DNA of 44,325 nucleotides, taken from positions 1 through 44,325 of the forward strand of contig JAGWVN010000019.1 of assembly GCA_018970865.1 (NCBI GenBank), written 5' to 3'. Under the pieces are notes generated by a model that saw nothing but the letters and a program-made list of their open reading frames with translations, was not told where the DNA came from and searched no databases. Position 1 is the first letter of the stretch. Every line of letters starts with the position of its first letter. This document shows positions 38,134 through 44,325 of the stretch, piece by piece. The position numbers were made by a program, and so were the translations under genes. Origin of the DNA: Betaproteobacteria bacterium (GTDB lineage Bacteria; Pseudomonadota; Gammaproteobacteria; Burkholderiales; Burkholderiaceae_E).

Positions 38134-39198
38134 TCAGCCCAGGGCCTGCGCCACGGCCTCGCCCACCTGGGTGGTGCTGGCCGTGCCGCCCATGTCGGGC
38201 GTGCGCGGGCCCTTCTCGGTCACCTGCTCGATCGCCGCCAGGATGGCGTCATGCGCCGCCGGGTAGCCCAGGTGCTGCAGCATCATCGCGCCGCACCAGA
38301 TCTGGCCGATAGGGTTGGCGATGCCGCGGCCATAGATGTCGGGCGCCGAGCCGTGCACCGGCTCGAACAGCGACGGGAAACGCCGCTCGGGATTGATGTT
38401 GGCCGACGGCGCGATGCCGATGGTGCCGGTGCAGGCCGGGCCGAGGTCGGACAGGATGTCGCCGAACAGGTTGGAGGCCACCACCACATCGAACCAGTGC
38501 GGGTTGCGCACGAAGTGCGCGGTGAGGATGTCGATGTGGAACTTGTCGAGCTTCACATCCGGGTAGCCGGCGGCCATCTCGGCCACCCGCTCGTCCCAGT
38601 ACGGCATCGAGATGAAGATGCCGTTCGACTTGGTGGCCGAGGTGAGGTGCTTCTTCGGGCGCGAGCGCGCCAGCTCGAAGGCGTAGCGCAGCACCCGGTC
38701 GACACCCACCCGCGTGAACACCGACTCCTGCAGCACGAACTCGCGCTCGGTGCCGGGAAACATCTTGCCGCCCACCGAGGAGTACTCGCCCTCGGTGTTC
38801 TCGCGCACCACATAGAAGTCGATGTCGCCGGGCTTGCGGTTGGCCAGCGGGCTGGGCACGCCGGGCATCAGCCGCACCGGCCGCAGGTTGATGTACTGGT
38901 CGAACTCGCGGCGGAACAGCAGCAGCGAGCCCCACAGCGAGACATGGTCGGGCACGCTGGCCGGCCAGCCCACCGCGCCGAAGTAGATGGCGTCATGGCC
39001 GCCGATGCGCGCCTTCCAGTCGGCGGGCATCATCTCGCCGTGGCGCGCGTAGTAGTCGCAGCTGGCGAAGTCGAACTCGTCGAAGCTCAGGCCGATGCCG
39101 AAGCGCCGGGCGGCCGCGCGCAGCACGCGCAGGCCCTCGGGCATGACTTCCTTGCCGATGCCGTCGCCGGCGATCACCGCGATCCGGTGGGTGCTCAT
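38134..39198 (-). CDS. ttuC: tartrate dehydrogenase/decarboxylase TtuC-like
   Basis: 354 residues. Isocitrate/isopropylmalate dehydrogenase family: RIAVIAGDGIGKEV at the N-terminus, DIDFYVVRENTEGEYSSVGG with the substrate-binding part, the catalytic Lys region ATKSNGI, and NLFGDILSDLGPACTGTIGIAPSANINPE plus EPVHGSAPDIYGRGIANP. The pattern GPACTGTIGIAPSANINPE fits tartrate dehydrogenases rather than LeuB. Such enzymes oxidise tartrate or D-malate with NAD and can decarboxylate meso-tartrate to glycerate. First gene of the run, with GGAGACCTC before ATG. A TTGACC/TACACT pair upstream (39262-39236) has only a 15-base spacer. Confidence 0.85.
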   Translation of the reverse strand: MSTHRIAVIAGDGIGKEVMPEGLRVLRAAARRFGIGLSFDEFDFASCDYYARHGEMMPADWKARIGGHDAIYFGAVGWPASVPDHVSLWGSLLLFRREFDQYINLRPVRLMPGVPSPLANRKPGDIDFYVVRENTEGEYSSVGGKMFPGTEREFVLQESVFTRVGVDRVLRYAFELARSRPKKHLTSATKSNGIFISMPYWDERVAEMAAGYPDVKLDKFHIDILTAHFVRNPHWFDVVVASNLFGDILSDLGPACTGTIGIAPSANINPERRFPSLFEPVHGSAPDIYGRGIANPIGQIWCGAMMLQHLGYPAAHDAILAAIEQVTEKGPRTPDMGGTASTTQVGEAVAQALG

Positions 39199-39344
39199 GA
39201 GGTCTCCGAAAGGGAAAAGGGCGCCAGGGTAAGGAAGTGTAACGCCCGGTGCCGCGGGTCAACGCCGGGCGCAGTCTCGCCGTTCACCGGAACGGTGTCG
39301 CCGCCCGCCTGCGCCCATCCTGGGCCCGTCCTGGAGATTCCCTC

Positions 39345-39863
39345 ATGATCCGTCGCCTGTCGCTTCTCGCACTGCTGGGCGCGCTGCTCGGCTCGGCCCA
39401 GGGCTGCACCACCTACCAGGTCATGCCGCAAGGCGGCGTCGCCATCCCGGCCCAGGCCGCCGCGCCTGCGGTGCCGCCGGGCATCTCGGTGGGCGAACTG
39501 CTCCAGATGCTCAAGGCCGGCCGTCCCCAGACCGAGATCGCGGCCGATGCCCAGGCCCGCGGCCTGCGCGCCGCCCTGGCCCCGGCCGATGTCGATGTGC
39601 TCGGCGCTGCAGGCGCCAGCCCCGAGCTGCTGCAGTCCCTGCGCGCCGCGCCGGCGCAAAGCGGCGCGCTGGTGGCCAACGGCGGGGTGCCGCAGGGCGT
39701 GGTGGTCCGCGATCCGCCGGTGGTGGTCTACGCGCAGCCCTGGGTCTGGGGCCCGCCCTATCCGCCGCGGGCCTACTGGTACGGCCCCTCCTGGGGCTTT
39801 GCCTGGGGCGGCCCGGGCTGGTACCGGCCCTATCCCCACTACTACCACCGCTACCGGCGCTGA
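39345..39863 (+). CDS. putative Tyr/Pro/Trp-rich lipoprotein
   Basis: 172 residues. A signal peptide (MIRRLSLLALLGALLGSAQGC) with a weak lipobox AQGC suggests lipidation at Cys21; otherwise it is secreted. The middle contains GISVGELLQMLKAGRPQTEIAADAQARGL, a helical segment like those in other short envelope lipoproteins that bind or regulate. The C-terminus, from about residue 120, is dominated by Tyr, Pro, Trp and Gly (VWGPPYPPRAYWYGPSW). Function is not recognised. A ribosome-binding site (CTGGAG) precedes the ATG; the frame is open upstream but without coding character. It is divergent from the tartrate gene run and convergent with the ABC exporter, 18 bases apart. Confidence 0.7.
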   Translation: MIRRLSLLALLGALLGSAQGCTTYQVMPQGGVAIPAQAAAPAVPPGISVGELLQMLKAGRPQTEIAADAQARGLRAALAPADVDVLGAAGASPELLQSLRAAPAQSGALVANGGVPQGVVVRDPPVVVYAQPWVWGPPYPPRAYWYGPSWGFAWGGPGWYRPYPHYYHRYRR

Positions 39864-39881
39864 TCGGCCAACACCGGGCTC

Positions 39882-41699
39882 TCAGTCCGTCAGCTCGTCG
39901 CGCTGCGCCTGCTGCAGCGCCCACATCGCCGCGTAGGCGCCACCCTGCGAAAGCAGCTGGTCATGCGTGCCGCGCTCCACGATGCGGCCCTGCTGCATCA
40001 CCAGGATCTGCTCGGCATCCACCACGGTGGAGAGCCGGTGCGCGATCACCAGGGTGGTCCGGCCCGCGGCCACACGCCGCAGGGCCTCCTGGATGGCCTG
40101 CTCGTTGCGGCTGTCGAGGGCCGAGGTGGCCTCGTCCAGGATCAGCACCGGCGGGTTCTTCAGCAGCATGCGGGCAATCGCCACGCGCTGCTTCTCGCCG
40201 CCCGAGAGCTTCAGGCCGCGCTCACCCACCGAGGTGCGCCAGCCCTCGGGCAGGGCCGCGATGAAGGCATCGAGCTGGGCGGCGCGCGCGGCCGCCTCCA
40301 CCGCGGCATCGTCGGCATCGGGCCGGCCGTAGGCCACGTTGTAGCGCAGGCTGTCGTTGAAGAGCACGGTGTCCTGCGGGACGATGCCCACTGCCGCGCG
40401 CAGGCTGGCCTGGGTGACCGACCGGATGTCCTGGCCGTCGATGAGGATGCGGCCGGCCGAGACATCGTAGAAGCGGAACAGCAGGCGTCCGAGCGTGGAC
40501 TTGCCCGCGCCGCTGGCGCCCACCACCGCGGTGGTGGTGCCCGGCTCGATCGTGAAGCTCACGCCCTCCAGGATGGGGCGGCGCTCGTCATAGCGGAATG
40601 ACACCGCGTCGAACACCACCCGCGGCCCCTTGCCAGCCACCAGCGCCGGCGCGCCGGGGGCGTCCTCGATCTCGCGGTTGGCCTGCAGCAGCGAGAACAT
40701 GCGATCGAGGTCGGTGAGGCCCTGCTTGATCTCGCGGTACAGCACGCCCAGGAAGTTGAGCGGCACATACAGCTGGATCATGAAGCCGTTGACCAGCACC
40801 AGATCGCCCAGGGTCATGGTGCCCTGCGCAACCCCCACCGTGGCGCGCCAGACCATCAGCGTGACCGCCACCGCAATGATCATCGACTGGCCGGTGTTCA
40901 GCAGCGAGAGCGTGGTCTGGCTCTTGAGCTTGGCGCGTTCGTAGCGCTGCAGGGTCTCGTCGTAGCGGCGGGTCTCGAAGGCCTCGTTGCCGAAGTACTT
41001 GACGGTCTCGTAGTTGAGCAGCGAATCGATCGCGCGGGTGTTGGCCCGCGAGTCGAGCTCGTTCATGGTGCGTCGGAACTGCGTGCGCCACTCCGTGACC
41101 GTGACCGTGAAGATCACATAGATCACCAGCGCGCCGACGGTGATGGCGGTGAACCAGATGTCGTAGTGCAGGAAGAGATAGCCCAGCACCAGCGCGATCT
41201 CGACCAGCGTGGGCAGGATGCTGTAGAGCGTGTAGCTGACCAGCGAGGAGATCGCCCGGGTGCCGCGCTCGATGTCGCGGGTGAGCCCCCCGGTCTGCCG
41301 CTCGAGATGGAAGCGCAGCGACAGCGCGTGCAGGTGCGCGAAGACCTGCAGCGCCACCCGCCGCACCGCGTGCTCGGTGACCTTGGCGAAGACCAGCTCG
41401 CGCAGCTCGGTGAACACCGTGGTGGACAGGCGCAGCGCGCCGTAGGCGAGCACCAGCGCGATCGGCACCGCGAGCGCGGCCTGTGCGCCACTGGTGGGGG
41501 TGAGCTGATCGACGATGCCCTTGAGCAGCACCGGCACGCCGACATTGGCGGCCTTGGCGCCGACCAGGCACAGCAGGGCGAACAGCACCCGGCCCCGGTA
41601 CTCCCAGAGGTAGGGAAGCAGCGATCGGATGGTGCGCCAGTCGCCCCGCGGGCGGGCATCGGCAGGCGCCGGCAGGGGCAGGCTGGGAGCGTGTCGCAT
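39882..41699 (-). CDS. Atm1-type ABC exporter (fused permease-ATPase)
   Basis: 605 residues. Half-size ABC exporter with a six-helix membrane domain (about 30-320) and a nucleotide-binding domain: Walker A GASGAGKST (394-402), signature LSGGEKQR (498-505), Walker B VLILDE (518-523) and the H-loop IAHRLST. LLNYETVKYFGNE (228-240) is the mark of the Atm1/HMT1 group, which exports glutathione conjugates, persulfides or metal-glutathione complexes. The protein probably acts as a homodimer in the inner membrane. A candidate extended -10 lies just upstream of the ATG, so the mRNA may have almost no leader. Confidence 0.93.
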   Translation of the reverse strand: MRHAPSLPLPAPADARPRGDWRTIRSLLPYLWEYRGRVLFALLCLVGAKAANVGVPVLLKGIVDQLTPTSGAQAALAVPIALVLAYGALRLSTTVFTELRELVFAKVTEHAVRRVALQVFAHLHALSLRFHLERQTGGLTRDIERGTRAISSLVSYTLYSILPTLVEIALVLGYLFLHYDIWFTAITVGALVIYVIFTVTVTEWRTQFRRTMNELDSRANTRAIDSLLNYETVKYFGNEAFETRRYDETLQRYERAKLKSQTTLSLLNTGQSMIIAVAVTLMVWRATVGVAQGTMTLGDLVLVNGFMIQLYVPLNFLGVLYREIKQGLTDLDRMFSLLQANREIEDAPGAPALVAGKGPRVVFDAVSFRYDERRPILEGVSFTIEPGTTTAVVGASGAGKSTLGRLLFRFYDVSAGRILIDGQDIRSVTQASLRAAVGIVPQDTVLFNDSLRYNVAYGRPDADDAAVEAAARAAQLDAFIAALPEGWRTSVGERGLKLSGGEKQRVAIARMLLKNPPVLILDEATSALDSRNEQAIQEALRRVAAGRTTLVIAHRLSTVVDAEQILVMQQGRIVERGTHDQLLSQGGAYAAMWALQQAQRDELTD

Positions 41700-41705
41700 C
41701 GGCCG

Positions 41706-41714
41706 ATCGTAGCA
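41706..41714 (-). promoter_or_regulatory. candidate extended -10 giving a leaderless mRNA
   Basis: TGCTACGAT (41714-41706, minus strand) matches an extended -10 element. The usual start position, 6-7 bases on, falls at or next to the ATG of the ABC exporter (41699). No ribosome-binding site fits between. Hypothesis only. Confidence 0.35.
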
Positions 41715-41797
41715 GGGGCGGGCGACGCGGCCCGGCGCCCGGTCGGCACGGGAGCGCCGCCGGGGGCCGCATGGCTCCGGGTCTGCCCGGCGCCCGC

Positions 41798-42952
41798 TCA
41801 GGCAGGCGGCCGCGCCTCGGTCAGACGATTGACCCGGCTCAGGTCACCGCGCACCTGCGGCAGCGCGAGCAGGCGGGGATCCATCACCCGGAACCAGAGC
41901 GGCGGCAGCATGGCGATCACGAACATGCCGAAATAGCCGCTGGGCAGACTGGGCAGATCGGGAAAGCTGCGCAGGGCCTGGTAGCGGCGCGAGGGATTGG
42001 CATGGTGGTCGGAGTGACGCTGCAGGTGGAAGAGCACCCGGTTGCTGACCCGGTGATTGGCGTTCCAGGCGTGATGCGGGCGCGGCGGTTCCCAGCTGCC
42101 GTCGGGTCGGCGCTCGCGCAGCAGCCCGTAGTGCTCGATGTAGTTGGCGCAGGTGAGCTGCCACCAGGCAACCGCGTTGTGCACCAGCAGGAAGGGCAGC
42201 ATCAGCCAGCCCAGGGCCAGCACCAGGCCGCCCTGCAGCACCAGCGTGAGCGCCCAGGACTGCAGCACGGCATTGGCCGGGCCGAACACCGGCAGGCCGA
42301 GCCCCCGCAGCCGCTCGGCCTCCAGCCGCCAGGCCCTCACCACGCTGCCCGGCATCTCGCGCAGCGCGAAGCGATAGATGTTCTCGCCCATGCGGGCGCT
42401 GGCGCAGTCATGCGGCGTGGCCACCCAGCGGTGATGCCCCTGGCCGTGCTCGACCGTGAAGTGGCCATAGGCCGGCAGCGCCAGCACCACCCGGGCCAGC
42501 CACTGCTCGAGGCGGTCGCGCTTGTGGCCGAGTTCGTGGCCGGTGTTCAGCGCCAGACCCGAGCCCAGGCCGGCCACCACCGCGAGCGCGAGCAGGCCCG
42601 CGAAGGAGAGGGTCTGCGTGCCGGCCCAGGCGGCGCACGCCAGCAGACTGAGGAAGTGGAGGGGGACGGCCAGCCAGGTGAGGCGGCGGTAGAAGCGGTC
42701 TTCCTGGAGCGCAGCGAGCGCCGACTCCGGCGGATTGGCGTCGTCTTCGCCGACCAGCCAGTCGGCCAGGGGCATCAGGCCGTAGGCGATCAGCAGCGGC
42801 AGGCCGAGGGCGAGCTCGCTGCCGCTCAGACCATGGGCGGCCACGCCGGTGAGCGGCAGCAGCGGATACAGGGCCGACAGCAGCCACCAGGCACGGCCGG
42901 GCTCGCGCCAGTGTATCGGCGGGGTTGGCGGCGTGTGCGCGAAAGGACTCAT
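41798..42952 (-). CDS. alkB: alkane 1-monooxygenase AlkB
   Basis: 384 residues. Membrane-bound di-iron hydroxylase that oxidises medium-chain n-alkanes to 1-alkanols. Histidine motifs: HELGHK at 139-144, EHGQGHH at 168-174, NYIEHYG at 270-276 (the AlkB signature) and LQRHSDHH at 310-317. About six hydrophobic helices are visible. The NYIEHYG motif separates it from fatty acid desaturases and xylene monooxygenases. The ATG at 42952 overlaps the SGNH hydrolase stop (ATGA). No rubredoxin or rubredoxin reductase gene is in the window, so its electron donors must be encoded elsewhere. Confidence 0.93.
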   Translation of the reverse strand: MSPFAHTPPTPPIHWREPGRAWWLLSALYPLLPLTGVAAHGLSGSELALGLPLLIAYGLMPLADWLVGEDDANPPESALAALQEDRFYRRLTWLAVPLHFLSLLACAAWAGTQTLSFAGLLALAVVAGLGSGLALNTGHELGHKRDRLEQWLARVVLALPAYGHFTVEHGQGHHRWVATPHDCASARMGENIYRFALREMPGSVVRAWRLEAERLRGLGLPVFGPANAVLQSWALTLVLQGGLVLALGWLMLPFLLVHNAVAWWQLTCANYIEHYGLLRERRPDGSWEPPRPHHAWNANHRVSNRVLFHLQRHSDHHANPSRRYQALRSFPDLPSLPSGYFGMFVIAMLPPLWFRVMDPRLLALPQVRGDLSRVNRLTEARPPA

Positions 42953-43800
42953 GAGGCGCTTGGGGTGGTGCGGGCGGGGTCGGCCCAGACGGCGCTGGCG
43001 GCCCGCGCGAGCTGCTCGCCCCAGTGCCGGTGGCCCCGCGGTCCGGGATGGAATCCATCGCTTGCCATCATGCCATCGCCGGGCGCGAGCGGCACCGGCA
43101 GGTGGTTCATGCGCGGGTCGGTGGCCGACCAGCGCGCCAGCGCGGCTTCGAGCTGCCGGGCCCGGGCGCCCAGGTAGGCATTGAGCGGGCGCGGCAGGGC
43201 ATCGAAGGACTGCATTGGCGGCAGTCCGGCCCACAGCAGGCGGGCATCCGGCGAATCGGCCAGCAAGCGCTCGCGCAGCGCCGCAAGATCGGCCAGCCAG
43301 CGCGGTCGCGCCGTGCGGCCGGTGACATCGTTGACCCCGATCGCCACCAGGATCAGGTCGGCCGGCTCCACAGGTTCGGCCTCGAGCAGCGCCCGCAGGC
43401 CGCGGGCATCGAGCCCGGTGCGGGCGCGCACCCGCCAGCGCACCGGACGGTTCAGCCGCGCGGCGAGCCCGGCGGCGAAGTGGACGGCCATGGCCTGATC
43501 GAGACGATCGACCCCCACGCCAGCCACCGCGGAGTCGCCCGCGATCAGCAGGCGCAGGGGGGCCGCGGCGGGGGCGGCGGGGGCGGTGGACGCGGCGGGG
43601 GCGGTGGACGCGGCGGGGGCGGTGGACGCGCCGCCCCCGCCGGGCGCGGAACCGGCCGCGCCATCGGCGCCGATGCAACCCTCGCGCGGGCCGGGGGCTT
43701 CGGGGAGCACCGGCGTGTGCCGCCGCACGCGCCGGCCCTGCAGCAGCAGCACCGGCGCGAGGGCCAGTTCCCAGAGCAGGGGCGGCAGGTCGGCGGGCAT
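42949..43800 (-). CDS. SGNH/GDSL-family hydrolase
   Basis: 283 residues. SGNH-fold esterase: nucleophile Ser90 in LLIAGDSAVAG, the Asn of GVND at 155-158, and the Asp248/His251 pair in SDGFHPG. A hydrophobic N-terminal helix (about 7-20, LLWELALAPVLLLQG) could anchor it. Between it and the catalytic domain lies a low-complexity Ala/Pro/Ser/Thr linker (about 52-81) encoded by 18-base tandem repeats. It is followed by alkB with a four-base overlap and preceded, 35 bases upstream, by an acyl-CoA dehydrogenase gene. Substrate unknown; acyl esters are plausible. Confidence 0.85.
   Translation of the reverse strand: MPADLPPLLWELALAPVLLLQGRRVRRHTPVLPEAPGPREGCIGADGAAGSAPGGGGASTAPAASTAPAASTAPAAPAAAPLRLLIAGDSAVAGVGVDRLDQAMAVHFAAGLAARLNRPVRWRVRARTGLDARGLRALLEAEPVEPADLILVAIGVNDVTGRTARPRWLADLAALRERLLADSPDARLLWAGLPPMQSFDALPRPLNAYLGARARQLEAALARWSATDPRMNHLPVPLAPGDGMMASDGFHPGPRGHRHWGEQLARAASAVWADPARTTPSAS
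43574..43627. repeat. three perfect 18-base tandem repeats within the SGNH gene
   Basis: Units 43574-43591, 43592-43609 and 43610-43627 are identical (GCGGCGGGGGCGGTGGAC on the plus strand). They encode repeats of Ala-Ser-Thr-Ala-Pro-Ala in the linker of the SGNH hydrolase. Being in frame and exact, they may vary in number between strains. Confidence 0.9.
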
Positions 43801-43835
43801 GGCGGGCCGGGTGCGGCCGGAAGCCTGCGGGGGCG

Positions 43836-44324
43836 CTAGAACAGCGCCGCGTCCAGCGCCATCAGACTGGCCGCGCCGGCGCGCGCGCCGCGGATGGCCG
43901 ATTCGGTCTCGGGCAGCAGCCGGGCGAAGTAGAAGCGCGCGACCGCGAGCTTGCCCCGATGGAAGTCGTCGTCGGGATGGTCGAGCGCCACGCGGGCGAT
44001 CCGCGCCCAGAAGTACGCGAAGACCAGATGGCCGATCACGCGCAGGTAGTCGACCGCGGCGGCCCCGGCCTCGTCGGGATCGCGCAGCGCGCGGGTGCCG
44101 ATCTCGACGGTGAGGGTCTCGACCCGACCGCCGAGATCGGCCAGCGGCGCGATGAACTCGGCCATGTCGGGACGGCCCGATTCGCGACGCACCAGATCGG
44201 CGATCAGCGCGCCGAAGGCGCGCAGGCGGGCGCCTCCGTCACCGAGCACCTTGCGGGCGAGCAGATCGAGCGACTGGATGGTGTTGGTGCCCTCGTAGAT
44301 CATGTTGATGCGGGCATCGCGCAC
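43836..44324 (-). CDS. acyl-CoA dehydrogenase, C-terminal part (cut by window edge)
   Basis: About 162 residues are visible; the gene starts beyond the right edge. The start of the visible part, RDARINMIYEGTNTIQSLDLLARKVL, is the standard end of the acyl-CoA dehydrogenase catalytic domain, in the region that packs against the flavin and dimer partner. What follows (FGALIADLVRR..., AVDYLRVIGHLVFAYFWARIA) resembles the extra C-terminal domain of the large acyl-CoA dehydrogenases used in beta-oxidation in Burkholderiales. Its neighbours (SGNH hydrolase, AlkB) fit alkane or fatty acid breakdown. Ends in TAG. Confidence 0.85.
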   Translation of the reverse strand: MRDARINMIYEGTNTIQSLDLLARKVLGDGGARLRAFGALIADLVRRESGRPDMAEFIAPLADLGGRVETLTVEIGTRALRDPDEAGAAAVDYLRVIGHLVFAYFWARIARVALDHPDDDFHRGKLAVARFYFARLLPETESAIRGARAGAASLMALDAALF

Positions 44325-44325
44325 G

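Noticed and set aside
39236-39262. TTGACC and TACACT upstream of the tartrate dehydrogenase gene as its promoter.
   Set aside because: Spacer is only 15 bases, below the usual 16-18. Mentioned in the gene entry but not annotated.

Overview
The window is strongly GC-rich chromosomal DNA from a Gram-negative bacterium. Gene content and order point to Betaproteobacteria, most likely Burkholderiales: TPR protein-lolB-ispE-tRNA-Gln-prs-rplY-pth on one side, and a complete mraZ-to-ftsZ division and cell-wall (dcw) cluster followed by a peroxiredoxin, lpxC, a DciA-like gene and secA on the other. LolB, LpxC and a MurE with the meso-diaminopimelate motif DNPR fit a cell with an outer membrane and lipid A. 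I cannot name the species. There are no insertion sequences, phage genes, CRISPR arrays or rRNA genes; the DNA reads as core chromosome with a modest accessory catabolic part at the right.

Layout. 1-6922 (+): end of a TPR protein gene, lolB, ispE, tRNA-Gln(TTG), prs, rplY, pth and a patatin-like lipase gene; lolB and ispE are overlapped, and a consensus-like sigma70 promoter lies inside ispE facing tRNA-Gln and prs. 7005-9797 (-): secA, divergent from a dciA-like gene (9912-10346, +). 10471-29439 (-): lpxC with a small membrane-protein gene behind it, a Prx5-type peroxiredoxin, and the dcw cluster, read right to left as mraZ-rsmH-ftsL-ftsI-murE-murF-mraY-murD-ftsW-murG-murC-ddl-ftsQ-ftsA-ftsZ. 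Nearly every dcw junction is an overlap, several of them GTGA. A strong promoter and a 10-bp-spaced array of MraZ-type boxes precede mraZ. 29801-30190 (-): RNase P RNA.

30267-39198: denD-like D-erythronate dehydrogenase (-), divergent from one long gene (31473-33809, +) encoding an HSL-family esterase fused in frame to a MymA-like Baeyer-Villiger monooxygenase. This is the most unusual gene here. Convergent to it is a five-gene minus-strand run: tartrate dehydrogenase, Bug/TctC binding protein, glycerate kinase, dihydroorotase (pyrC) and a DUF3025 protein. The first three form a plausible route from tartrate to 2-phosphoglycerate; pyrC is coupled to it by an ATGA overlap.

39345-44325: a tyrosine/proline-rich lipoprotein gene (+), then on the minus strand an Atm1-type ABC exporter (possibly with a leaderless mRNA), an AlkB alkane hydroxylase coupled to an SGNH hydrolase, and the C-terminal part of an acyl-CoA dehydrogenase cut by the window edge. 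AlkB, the acyl-CoA dehydrogenase, SGNH hydrolase and esterase-monooxygenase fusion together suggest, by inference only, use of aliphatic compounds. All functional calls come from reading motifs and remembered family features; no database search was possible.
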